Shown piece by piece: positions 52,854 through 61,259 of a DNA stretch of 64,000 nucleotides. A program made the translations under genes and the position numbers. The notes below the pieces were generated by a model. The model ran no database searches and had not been told where the DNA came from. It was given only the letters and a program-made list of their open reading frames with translations. The first letter of the stretch is position 1, and each line of letters starts with the position of its first letter. Source of the stretch: Cognatundibacterium rugosum (GTDB taxonomy: Bacteria; Pseudomonadota; Gammaproteobacteria; Burkholderiales; Burkholderiaceae_D); NCBI RefSeq assembly GCF_014284365.1, contig NZ_JACOGG010000001.1, positions 62,001 through 126,000 of the forward strand, in the 5' to 3' direction.

Positions 52854-53441
52854 ATGCTCCTGAGTCTGAAAGATAAGTTAAGCCGTTTGCTACTGACATG
52901 CGTGTTGGCGCTGACGGCTATACTCATTTGTCCCCAGACCCGGGCAGCCGAAGTAGAAATCACTTCAGCCCGGATAGAAACCTCAGACGAGGGGTATAAG
53001 CTGTCTGCCAGCTTTGCTTTCGAACTCAGTCACGGACTGGTCGACGCGATTTCCAAAGAAATCCCGCTCTCCTTCACCACCGAAGTGGAGCTGACCCGGC
53101 CACGCTGGTACTGGTTCGATGAAAAAACCATACGTGCAGTACAAACCGTACGTATAGGCTATAACCCCTGGACCCGGCAATATACGGCCAGCATCAACAA
53201 TGGCTTGCAGCAAAGCTTTCCGACGCTGGAAGAAGCGATGGCGCTGGTGCTGCGGCCACGACGCTGGGTCGTAGCGGACAAGGGTACACTGACCACTGGT
53301 GCAGTCTATAACGTGGCGGTCAAACTGAAACTCGATCTCAGTTATCTGCCCAAGACTTTTCTGATTACCTCAATCAATAACAGCGACTGGCGCTTCTCCT
53401 CGGATTGGAAACGCTTTACTTTCAAGGCTGAAGACAAGTGA
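52854..53441 (+). CDS. DUF4390 family exported protein
   Basis: A 195-residue protein with a signal peptide or membrane anchor (LLLTCVLALTAILICPQTRA) and a DUF4390 domain: SARIETSDEGYKLSASFAFE, PLSFTTEVELTRPRWYWFDE and the tail DWRFSSDWKRFTF. The family is always found between rsmB and ntrY in betaproteobacteria; its role is unknown. Its stop codon overlaps the GTG start of ntrY (GTGA), so it is translationally coupled to the kinase and may act with it. Confidence 0.85.
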   Translation: MLLSLKDKLSRLLLTCVLALTAILICPQTRAAEVEITSARIETSDEGYKLSASFAFELSHGLVDAISKEIPLSFTTEVELTRPRWYWFDEKTIRAVQTVRIGYNPWTRQYTASINNGLQQSFPTLEEAMALVLRPRRWVVADKGTLTTGAVYNVAVKLKLDLSYLPKTFLITSINNSDWRFSSDWKRFTFKAEDK

Positions 53442-55783
53442 CAAGATTTTTGCGGTATGCCTTAATCATAGGCGGGGCTCTGATGAGTATCCTGCTGTTT
53501 TTACTGACCACCGCATCGGAGAATTCCGCGCGTTTTGAGCAGTATTATGGCTGGTTACTGGCCTCCAATGCAGTCGTCGCCCTGGCGCTGCTGGCACTGA
53601 TTGTCGCCTTGTTGTGGCGTTTGTTCAGCCGCTTCCGCAGCCGTGAATTTGGCTCGCGCCTGATGACCAGACTAGTATTGTTGTTTGCGCTGGTTGGTAT
53701 TTTGCCGGGCTCGGTGATCTACATGGTATCCGTCACTTTTGTGTCGCGCTCGATTGAATCCTGGTTCGACGTCAAGGTCGAATCTGCACTCGATTCCGGA
53801 AAAAATCTGGGTCTGAGCGCAATGGATTTCCTGCTGGCGGATCTGCAGTCCAAAGCACGCGACATGGCCAGCGAATTATCCACACCATCCGAAACACCCC
53901 TCAGCATCCATCTGTCACGCCTGCGTGAACGGGCACAGGTACAGGAAGCCACGATCGTCAACAGCCGTGGCCGTGTCGTCACCAGTGCGACCCAAAATGT
54001 CGCCAGCCTGGTGCCGGAATTACCGACCGCGGACATGATACGACAAGCCAGAAACAGCCGTATGTATGCGGCAATAGACGAAAAAATTCTGGCCAGCGAA
54101 AATAGCGACAACAACGAAACCAATGGTGCGAAGCGGCCTATCCTGGCACAGGAACCCGCCAAGACCTTACGTACCCGGGTCGTAATCCAGTTGCAGAACA
54201 ACGACATGGCTTTGTCCATGAATCGAGAAACCTACTTCCTGCAACTGATACAAGCTGTCCCTGAAAATATAGCGCGCCATGCTGAAGCCCTGCGCAATGC
54301 CACCAGTGAATATCAGGTGCGCTCACTTGGCCGTAACAGCCTGAAGACCATGTACATTTTCACGCTGACACTGACGCTGCTGCTGGCAATATTTGCAGCG
54401 ATCACCAGTGCCTTCCTGATTTCCGGTGAACTGGCACGCCCTTTATTATTGCTGGCCGAAGGTACCAAAGCGGTCACTGAAGGGAATTTCTCACCGCGTC
54501 CTATCGTTGCCAGCTCCGATGAACTGGGTAGTCTGACCCAGTCATTTAACACCATGACACGTCAGCTGTTCGATGCCCGATCTGCTGTAGAAAAAAACCG
54601 CGCAGAACTGGAAAACGCGAAAGCCTATCTGGAATCCGTACTCGCGAATATGTCAGCGGGTGTGATGGTACTCGATCAATCGGGCAAACTGGTAACCTGT
54701 AATGAATCGGTAGAGCGCATATTACAGCGTCCGCTGGAGAGCGAGATCGGTAAGCCGTTTACCGAGATCAGTGGCATGCAAACATTTGCCGAAGCGATCG
54801 ATAAGGCATTCTCAGAGCAGCATGCGCAAACTGCGGCCGGTGGCGATTTGCAGGAACAACACTGGCAACAGCAGATAGAAGTGCCGCGCCCTGACGCAGA
54901 CCCCGAACAGGAAACGGCTGCTGATGCCATGCCTGATCAACAAAAACAAAGCATAACCCTGCTGGCACGCGGCTCACATTTACCGGTTGGCGCAGGCGAA
55001 GGCTATGTGATCGTGTTCGATGACATCAGCAATATTATTTCTGCTCAGCGCTCTATCGCCTGGGGGGAAGTGGCACGCCGTTTAGCGCATGAAATCAAAA
55101 ATCCACTGACACCTATCCAGTTATCAGCCGAGCGTTTGCAAATGAAATTGCAGGATAAACTCGACGAAGCTGACGCAGCAATACTCAATAAAAGCACCAC
55201 TACCATCGTCAATCAGGTCAGTTCGATGAAGCGTATGGTCGATGATTTCCGTGATTACGCCAGAACACCACCCGCCGTCCTGGCACAACTGGACCTGGGG
55301 AATCTCATTGATGAAGTGGTCCATCTGTATCTGGCTGGCGACGGGCGCGATATCATCCGTCTGCAACTCGCATCGGGTCTGCCTAAGATTATGGGTGATG
55401 CCACGCAATTGCGTCAGGTCATACACAATTTGCTGCAGAACGCGCAGGATGCCGTGACGGACCAGCCTGATCCAGGTTATCCGCCGCGTATCGATGTGGT
55501 GACGGAACTGGTGCGTTATGCAGGCAAAGGAAATGATATGCAGTCCGCCGTCAAACTCTCTATCATCGATAATGGGCCCGGATTTTCCAGCAAAATTCTG
55601 GCGCGTGCATTTGAACCATATGCCACCTCCAAACCACGCGGTACCGGTTTAGGGTTGCCTATGGTGAAAAAAATTATCGATGAACATGGAGGCCGAATAG
55701 ATATTCAAAATCGTGGCGATACAAACGGTGCAAAAGTTGCGATTTTGCTGTTAAAGTTAGCACCGGATACAAATGCAGTATAA
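53438..55783 (+). CDS. ntrY: Nitrogen-regulation sensor kinase NtrY
   Basis: A 781-residue membrane sensor kinase starting at GTG, coupled by a GTGA overlap to the previous gene. It has several N-terminal membrane helices, a periplasmic region, a HAMP domain (ELARPLLLLAEGTKAV), PAS near 400-450 (LESVLANMSAGVMVLDQSG), HisKA with the phospho-His in RRLAHEIKNPLTPIQLSAER (about 550), and HATPase with HNLLQNAQDAV, DNGPGFSS and GTGLGLPMV. NtrY kinases regulate nitrogen, redox or envelope genes with NtrX. Confidence 0.93.
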   Translation: MTRFLRYALIIGGALMSILLFLLTTASENSARFEQYYGWLLASNAVVALALLALIVALLWRLFSRFRSREFGSRLMTRLVLLFALVGILPGSVIYMVSVTFVSRSIESWFDVKVESALDSGKNLGLSAMDFLLADLQSKARDMASELSTPSETPLSIHLSRLRERAQVQEATIVNSRGRVVTSATQNVASLVPELPTADMIRQARNSRMYAAIDEKILASENSDNNETNGAKRPILAQEPAKTLRTRVVIQLQNNDMALSMNRETYFLQLIQAVPENIARHAEALRNATSEYQVRSLGRNSLKTMYIFTLTLTLLLAIFAAITSAFLISGELARPLLLLAEGTKAVTEGNFSPRPIVASSDELGSLTQSFNTMTRQLFDARSAVEKNRAELENAKAYLESVLANMSAGVMVLDQSGKLVTCNESVERILQRPLESEIGKPFTEISGMQTFAEAIDKAFSEQHAQTAAGGDLQEQHWQQQIEVPRPDADPEQETAADAMPDQQKQSITLLARGSHLPVGAGEGYVIVFDDISNIISAQRSIAWGEVARRLAHEIKNPLTPIQLSAERLQMKLQDKLDEADAAILNKSTTTIVNQVSSMKRMVDDFRDYARTPPAVLAQLDLGNLIDEVVHLYLAGDGRDIIRLQLASGLPKIMGDATQLRQVIHNLLQNAQDAVTDQPDPGYPPRIDVVTELVRYAGKGNDMQSAVKLSIIDNGPGFSSKILARAFEPYATSKPRGTGLGLPMVKKIIDEHGGRIDIQNRGDTNGAKVAILLLKLAPDTNAV

Positions 55784-55873
55784 AAAAAGCGTGCAGGTCT
55801 TCACCTGACATTTCCAACAGAGAAATGCAGGTATAAAAATCAAAAACCACAGGGGCAGTAATAGGGTAAATTT

Positions 55874-56569
55874 ATGGCAAATATTCTGGTCGTAGATGAT
55901 GAAATGGGGATCCGTGAATTACTCTCGGAGATACTTGGGGATGAAGGACATGTGGTGCAACTCGCGGAAAATGCGCAGCAGGCACGCGCCGCACGACAAG
56001 AAGCAAAACCGGATTTAGTCTTGCTCGATATCTGGATGCCAGATACCGACGGCGTCACCTTGCTCAAGGAATGGCAGCGTGATGGTTTGCTCAATATGCC
56101 GGTGATCATGATGTCAGGTCATGCGACTATCGATACCGCAGTAGAAGCGACACGTATCGGCGCATTGAATTTCCTGGAAAAACCTATCGCTTTGCAGAAA
56201 TTACTCAAAGCGGTGCAGCAAGGTTTGACCCGGACACCGGAACCAGTGCGCCCAGCAGCACCGGCCATGCGCGTGATGAATACAGAGCCAGTCAGCACAA
56301 CGACAAACAACTTTGAGAACCGCAGCTTCAATACGGCGACAGTAGCGCCAGCGGCACCGGTCAATCAATTCGCCAGCCTGTCTTTCGATTTGCCTTTACG
56401 TGAAGCGCGTGACGCGTTTGAACGTATTTATTTCGAATATCATCTGCATCGCGAAAGCGGCAGCATGACACGGGTTGCTGAAAAAACCGGACTGGAACGT
56501 ACCCATCTGTATCGCAAACTGAAACAGTTAGGCGTAGAGTCCGTCAAGTTCGCCAAACGCGGCGAATAA
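55874..56569 (+). CDS. NtrX-type response regulator lacking the AAA+ domain
   Basis: A 231-residue regulator with a receiver domain (residues 1-118, phospho-acceptor Asp52 in LVLLDIWMPDTDG) and a C-terminal Fis-type helix-turn-helix (about 205-228, EKTGLERTHLYRKLKQLGV). Between them is only a Pro/Ala/Thr/Asn-rich linker of about 80 residues. Canonical NtrX has a sigma-54-interacting AAA+ domain here, with GAFTGA; that domain is absent. It therefore cannot activate sigma-54 promoters directly and probably acts as a repressor or sigma-70 activator. It follows ntrY after 90 bases. Confidence 0.9.
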   Translation: MANILVVDDEMGIRELLSEILGDEGHVVQLAENAQQARAARQEAKPDLVLLDIWMPDTDGVTLLKEWQRDGLLNMPVIMMSGHATIDTAVEATRIGALNFLEKPIALQKLLKAVQQGLTRTPEPVRPAAPAMRVMNTEPVSTTTNNFENRSFNTATVAPAAPVNQFASLSFDLPLREARDAFERIYFEYHLHRESGSMTRVAEKTGLERTHLYRKLKQLGVESVKFAKRGE

Positions 56570-56570
56570 T

Positions 56571-56966
56571 ATGCCGCCTGCTTTGACGCTGACGCTGGTT
56601 GCCGGTGGCAGCTATGCACAGCGTGAGCAGGTGATAGCAACACTTTGTGAGGCTGACGCAGCATCGTCTGCATCAGCCGCGCCATCAGCCTGCATAGCCG
56701 TAGTACTCGAAGGCTTGCCTGCAGGCGATTTGTGCCTGCAGAGTTCCAGTCGCTTGCTGCTACACAGAATCGCGCCAGGTTGTTTTTGTTGTATCGGCAA
56801 CCTCACGATGAAAGTCACACTGAACCGCTTGCTACGACAACCACTCACCCACCTTTATCTGGCCGTCGCCAGCATTGAACATCTCGACAACATACTACAA
56901 ACCTTGGCACAACCGCCGTATCAGCAGCGATTTGCTCCCCCCAAGCTGCTCAGACTGGATGTTTAA
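56571..56966 (+). CDS. Small protein with a CxCC motif, COG0523-like remnant
   Basis: A 131-residue protein starting one base after the regulator stop codon. It has Cys71, Cys73 and Cys74 in PGCFCCIGN, the CxCC motif of COG0523/CobW-type metal GTPases, and the following LLRQPLTHLYLAVASIEHLD block fits that fold. The Walker A motif expected at the N-terminus is missing: the equivalent stretch reads LTLVAGGSYAQREQVIA. So it keeps the metal-binding motif but probably does not bind GTP. Coupling to ntrX suggests a role with that regulator (inference). Confidence 0.65.
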   Translation: MPPALTLTLVAGGSYAQREQVIATLCEADAASSASAAPSACIAVVLEGLPAGDLCLQSSSRLLLHRIAPGCFCCIGNLTMKVTLNRLLRQPLTHLYLAVASIEHLDNILQTLAQPPYQQRFAPPKLLRLDV

Positions 56967-57170
56967 GCAGTCCATGACTGGACGAAATTGTTGCACATTG
57001 TTGCTGACAACCGGCAAAAGCTGGCGAAGTACGCAAAATATTCATACACTGCAAAAGCAGAGGTCGTTCTCTGTAACGCTGTCTGTCACTATCGCTTGAA
57101 AATCGCCGTCACCAGCACCATGTCCGGTTTACCAGGAGTGAAGCCTCCACAGCCAGAAAGGATGCCAATT

Positions 57171-57428
57171 ATGAATCTCATTTATAACAGCGACAACTTC
57201 AGTGTCATTGAATACGGTGCCGATGCAGATCATGAAGCACTACGCTTTGGTGGCTTTGAAATTACAGACAAAACCGTAAAACGTGAATGGTTTATCGGCG
57301 GCCCGTCGGCACTGAATTTCCGCAACGATGTGACCGAGTTGATTGCCGGTGAACCCAGCATGGAAGAAGTAGATGACTTCCTCGGTCAGTACCACGGTCT
57401 GGTCACACAAAACGTCTATCTGCACTGA
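57171..57428 (+). CDS. DUF3567 family protein
   Basis: An 85-residue acidic protein matching DUF3567: MNLIYNSDNFSVIEYGADAD, GGFEITDKTVKREWFIGG and AGEPSMEEVDDFLGQYHGL. Function unknown; the family is confined largely to betaproteobacteria. AAGGA 9 bases upstream fixes the start. It is a stand-alone gene. Confidence 0.82.
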   Translation: MNLIYNSDNFSVIEYGADADHEALRFGGFEITDKTVKREWFIGGPSALNFRNDVTELIAGEPSMEEVDDFLGQYHGLVTQNVYLH

Positions 57429-57440
57429 TATCCCACCCGC

Positions 57441-57465
57441 TATAGCCAGCATCACGCTGGCTATA
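57441..57465 (+). other. Hairpin after the DUF3567 gene
   Basis: TATAGCCAGC (57441-57450) pairs perfectly with GCTGGCTATA (57456-57465) around a 5-base loop, 12 bases after the DUF3567 stop codon. No T-run follows, so it may be a factor-assisted terminator or a 3' stabiliser. Confidence 0.5.
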
Positions 57466-57611
57466 TGCTTAACTTCCGGCATCCTGCTATCGTGTTTCTC
57501 TACACAGTGATAGAGACTGATGCTCACTGCGGCTGACCAAACTGGTTTCCGCTTTGTGAGTCACGTTTCATACGCTATAACTAAGCGACAACACAGCCGG
57601 ATGGAGTAACC

Positions 57612-58490
57612 ATGCGCAGTGCCCCCGACTATTTGCAAGCCTTGCTGAGACTGACTCCGGCTGATCAGGCCGTGCTGATCACCATCACTGACGCCAAGGG
57701 CTCCACCCCGCGCATTAGCGGTACCCGCATGTTAGTCACTGCAGCCGCGCAGTTCGATACCATAGGCGGCGGTCATCTGGAGTGGAAAGCCATCGCCACT
57801 GCCAGGCTATGGCTTTCCGAGGCAGGTGCACCCGGCCCGGCTCGCGAGTTACATCTGGCACTGGGCCCCAGTCTGGGTCAGTGTTGCGGTGGCGCGCTGA
57901 GCCTGAAACTGGAAAGAACTGATGGCTGGAGTCAAGCCGAATGGCAGCAACAGACAGCGTGCATGCAGCGCGAACGCGCCAACTTGCCGCAGTTGTATCT
58001 GTTCGGCGCTGGACACGTCGGTCAGGCACTGGTCAATATTTTACAAGCCATACCCTGTCAGATTACCTGGATCGATGAGCGCGATCATTTGTTCCCTGCT
58101 GACCTGCCACCACAAGTGATATGCGAAGCAACAGATACACCGGAAGCACTGATTGCAGCAGCTTCACCGGGTGCCAGCTTTCTGGTCATGACGCACCATC
58201 ACGGCCTGGATTTACTGCTGACCGAGCACATCTTAAAACGTAGCGATGCTGGCTGGTTTGGCCTGATCGGCTCTCAAACAAAACGCGCGCGTTTCGAACA
58301 CCGTTTAATCGAACGCGGCATCGCAAGGCAAGACTTATCACGCATGGTTTGTCCTGTCGGACTGCCCGGCATTGAAGGCAAAGAGCCAGGCGTCATTGCG
58401 GTCGCTGTTGCTGCACAGTTATTGCAAGTCTGGGCCGCGCGCCCTACACTCTCGCCCTTGACCCCTCAGCTGATTCAGGACGCACGATGA
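57612..58490 (+). CDS. xdhC: Xanthine dehydrogenase accessory protein XdhC
   Basis: A 292-residue protein with the XdhC/CoxI N-terminal domain (blocks VLITITDAKGSTPRISGTRM and IGGGHLEWKAIATAR, then GPSLGQCCGGAL) and a Rossmann-type C-terminal half (LYLFGAGHVGQALVNILQAI) with LIGSQTKRARFEHRL. XdhC delivers sulfurated molybdenum cofactor to xanthine dehydrogenase. The xdhAB genes are not in the window. Its stop overlaps the adenosine deaminase start by 4 bases (ATGA), which links it to purine breakdown. Confidence 0.92.
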   Translation: MRSAPDYLQALLRLTPADQAVLITITDAKGSTPRISGTRMLVTAAAQFDTIGGGHLEWKAIATARLWLSEAGAPGPARELHLALGPSLGQCCGGALSLKLERTDGWSQAEWQQQTACMQRERANLPQLYLFGAGHVGQALVNILQAIPCQITWIDERDHLFPADLPPQVICEATDTPEALIAAASPGASFLVMTHHHGLDLLLTEHILKRSDAGWFGLIGSQTKRARFEHRLIERGIARQDLSRMVCPVGLPGIEGKEPGVIAVAVAAQLLQVWAARPTLSPLTPQLIQDAR

Positions 58491-59518
58491 GTACAGAACT
58501 CCACCAATTTATCCGTGGCTTGCCTAAAGCCGAACTGCATTTACATATAGAAGGTTCGCTGGAACCGGAAATGATGTTTGCACTGGCCCAGAAAAATGGC
58601 GTCAAGTTGCCTTATGCCTCGGTCGCCGAAGTACGCGCCGCCTATCAGTTCAGCGATTTGCAGTCCTTTCTCGACCTGTATTATGCGGGTGCTGCGGTAC
58701 TGCAGACGGAACAGGATTTTTATGATCTGACCGTCGCTTATATCCAGCGTGCCCTTGCTGACGATGTACGCCACGTCGAATTGTTTTTCGATCCGCAAAC
58801 CCATACCGCACGCGGTATCGCGATTGAAACCGTGTTTGCGGGCATCGCCGGCGCCTTACGCGATGCCAAAGCAAGGCATGGTTTTTCCGGCAGCATGATA
58901 CTGTGCTTCCTGCGCCATCTGAGCGAAGAAGATGCCATGTCCACGCTGGAATCCGCGCTACCGCTGCGCGACGCATATGCTGATGTATGGATAGGCGTAG
59001 GACTCGATTCATCGGAAGTGGGCAATCCACCGGAAAAATTTGCCCATGTGTTCACGATCGCTCAGGCCATGGGCTTACACGTGGTCGCGCATGCGGGTGA
59101 AGAAGGTCCGCCCGCCTACATCCACGGCGCTTTGGATGTACTGCAGGTAGAACGCATCGATCACGGCGTACGTGCAGAAGAAGATCCGGCCTTGATGCAG
59201 CAACTGGCCGCCAGCCGCATGCCACTGACAGTCTGCCCTTTATCCAATCTGAAGCTATGCGTAGTCAAGGATTTGCGCGATCACAATCTGGCGCGTATGT
59301 TGCGAGCTGGCCTGTGCGTCACGATTAATTCTGACGATCCGTCTTACTTTGGCGGCTATATGAATGACAATTTCATCGCCACTGCCGACGCGCTGGAACT
59401 GAGCCGCGCTGAACTACTGCAGATCGCACGTAATGGCTTTGAAGCGGCCTTCGTGAGCGAGCAACAGAAACAAAGCTGGTACGCCGAGCTTGATGCCTAT
59501 CAAGCCGCACAGGGCTAA
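58487..59518 (+). CDS. add: Adenosine deaminase family protein
   Basis: A 343-residue metal-dependent amidohydrolase. The zinc ligands and active site are seen in AELHLHIEGSLEPEMM (His-x-His), HVVAHAGEEGPP, RIDHGVRAEED and ITINSDDPSYFGGYM-type SDDP motif. These fit adenosine deaminase, or adenine deaminase of the same family, both converting purine amines to hypoxanthine or inosine. Coupled to xdhC by ATGA overlap. Confidence 0.9.
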   Translation: MSTELHQFIRGLPKAELHLHIEGSLEPEMMFALAQKNGVKLPYASVAEVRAAYQFSDLQSFLDLYYAGAAVLQTEQDFYDLTVAYIQRALADDVRHVELFFDPQTHTARGIAIETVFAGIAGALRDAKARHGFSGSMILCFLRHLSEEDAMSTLESALPLRDAYADVWIGVGLDSSEVGNPPEKFAHVFTIAQAMGLHVVAHAGEEGPPAYIHGALDVLQVERIDHGVRAEEDPALMQQLAASRMPLTVCPLSNLKLCVVKDLRDHNLARMLRAGLCVTINSDDPSYFGGYMNDNFIATADALELSRAELLQIARNGFEAAFVSEQQKQSWYAELDAYQAAQG

Positions 59519-59728
59519 CAATTTGAGCGGACATAGTGCGGTAACAGGCAGCATCAGCCAGTAATATGCAGCAAAAAACGGCTTGCACTGACGCTGGCGC
59601 ATCCATGGACTGATACAGCTTAACAAACTGGTGCAGGATAGTCCCCAAGCCGGCTCATGCTTGGTAGAATGCGGCGTTCCGCGGGCATCTGTGCTTCGCG
59701 GCTGCTGCAGACTACCGGGGAAATCACT

Positions 59729-60259
59729 ATGCACATCGCTCCATTTGGCACCTTCATCAAAGACGAAGAAAATGACTGGCTGATCAGTCCGCCGCTTGCC
59801 TTACCACTGTTTGATCAGGTCGATTGCGAATTTCTGCTGGAAGGCTATGAGACCGATCGTCAGCCTGTTGACTTTGTAAGCGCGATGCAAAATTTTCTGA
59901 GTCTGGATCAGACTGCGCTCAAGGTTGCGCAGGATGCGATTTTTCATTACTACCTCGATTGCTCACGGCTGGCCAAAGCAGATGGGCTGGACTGCGTAGA
60001 GATCACTGCACCACAAGATGTATGGCAGCACATCCAGCCTGGCTGTGAAGCGCTGGTATGCCGCCGTCAGACCGGCGATCAGGCGGTATATGTACTGTTT
60101 GAATGTGACTGCGACTGGAATGACGAAGAAGGCTTACAACTGGTCTTCAAAAACGGTCTGCAGATCAGCAAAGTCGGCCCTTTCGATGACTTCCTGAGTT
60201 ATGCCGATGTGTACGGTTTGCCTGAGCTGGATAAAGTGCTATACCAAAGCCGTGGCTGA
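59729..60259 (+). CDS. DUF6985-like uncharacterised protein
   Basis: A 176-residue soluble protein. The N-terminus, IAPFGTFIKDEENDWLISPP, and the region VYVLFECDCDWNDEEGLQLV, with KNGLQISKVGPFDDFLSYAD, resemble the DUF6985 family, often seen beside immunity-type or stress genes. The start at 59729 is assigned by position; no clear ribosome site is seen. It is a stand-alone gene. The 210-bp gap before it shows no gene or clear promoter. Confidence 0.6.
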   Translation: MHIAPFGTFIKDEENDWLISPPLALPLFDQVDCEFLLEGYETDRQPVDFVSAMQNFLSLDQTALKVAQDAIFHYYLDCSRLAKADGLDCVEITAPQDVWQHIQPGCEALVCRRQTGDQAVYVLFECDCDWNDEEGLQLVFKNGLQISKVGPFDDFLSYADVYGLPELDKVLYQSRG

Positions 60260-60260
60260 T

Positions 60261-61109
60261 CTAGGGCCTGCCGGTTTTCTTTTTTGGCGCAGTCTGATTT
60301 TCCAGCGCTTCACGCAGCTGCGCCAGCGTCGTCCACAATTGTTCTATGCGTTCAGGATGCGTGTGATAGACCGCTTTATTCACTAACAGAAAATATGGTT
60401 TTTCTATCAGTGGAATGGGCATGCGTTCTATTTTTCCCGCATAGGGTGGACCTTTCAACAGGCGGTCACCCTCTTCGGAAAATACCGCTGCCACCTGTGC
60501 ACGCCCCGCCAGCAGCTTACGCATGACCACGTCCACCGTGCCCGGTGTTTCATCAGTCGCGACGCCCAGGTTACTCAGATCCCTGATCACAGAATAGCCG
60601 AGCTGCGCGACCACAGGCCCATTCAGATTTGAGAACTGTTTGCCATCCCAATCCACATCCGTACCGCGAACACGGTATAAGGCATACGTACCGTAACGCA
60701 GACGACGATTGACATCGAGTTTGCCTTGCGGCGTACCGGGATAATACGCATAAACAGCACGCTCTTCACTGTAACTGCCGTCGACCGCACCTGCGCGCAA
60801 CCCCATGCTGACGTCACGCAGACAACGCTTCCATGGCAAGGGATCGAGTTGTATGCGCAGATTCAGCTTTTCCTGCGCAATACCCAGAAAACGATTGAGC
60901 ACACCTCTGCCATTATGCGTAAGCCAGAGTTGGGTGACCGCGGAGTCGTAGCAAAAAGACAGACGCAATGGTTCGGCAGCCCATGCAGCGCGAGACTGCA
61001 GCAACACGGCACTACATAGCAGCAGACATGCTTGACGCAACAAACGCCGTGAATAAGGATGAATCAGTATTTTAGCCATGTCGACATTGACAGACAGGAA
61101 GGACTTCAT
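60261..61109 (-). CDS. Periplasmic solute-binding-type protein (family 3-like)
   Basis: A 282-residue exported protein with a signal peptide ending near AAWAAEP. The fold is that of transporter substrate-binding proteins: LRLSFCYDSAVTQLWLTHNG, LPWKRCLRDVSMGLRAGAVD and EKPYFLLVNKAVY. No permease is adjacent, so it may be a stand-alone sensor or part of an unlinked system. Two ATG starts are in frame (61109 and 61079), neither with a good ribosome site. The tail is Lys-rich. Confidence 0.72.
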   Translation of the reverse strand: MKSFLSVNVDMAKILIHPYSRRLLRQACLLLCSAVLLQSRAAWAAEPLRLSFCYDSAVTQLWLTHNGRGVLNRFLGIAQEKLNLRIQLDPLPWKRCLRDVSMGLRAGAVDGSYSEERAVYAYYPGTPQGKLDVNRRLRYGTYALYRVRGTDVDWDGKQFSNLNGPVVAQLGYSVIRDLSNLGVATDETPGTVDVVMRKLLAGRAQVAAVFSEEGDRLLKGPPYAGKIERMPIPLIEKPYFLLVNKAVYHTHPERIEQLWTTLAQLREALENQTAPKKKTGRP

Positions 61110-61180
61110 GCTGGCTGCGCGGGGTAATCAGTTGGTTTTTTCCATCACTGTACCATAGGGGTAGACCACCAAGGACAACA

Positions 61181-61208
61181 AAAAGGCCGGGAACTATCCC
61201 GGCCTTTT
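61181..61208. terminator. Bidirectional intrinsic terminator
   Basis: AAAAGGCCGGGA (61181-61192) pairs with TCCCGGCCTTTT (61197-61208) around ACTA. On the minus strand it ends the porin transcript. The A- and T-runs on both sides make it bidirectional. Confidence 0.9.
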
Positions 61209-61224
61209 CTATCACTCTGCGTCG

Positions 61225-61253
61225 CAGGCAGTTGCATGACGCAAATCTGCCTG
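61225..61253. other. Nested hairpin just after the porin stop codon
   Basis: CAGGCAG (61225-61231) pairs with CTGCCTG (61247-61253), enclosing an inner TTGC/GCAA stem. It sits between the porin stop codon and the terminator at 61181-61208 and may stabilise the 3' end of the message. Confidence 0.4.
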
Positions 61254-61259
61254 TCGCGA

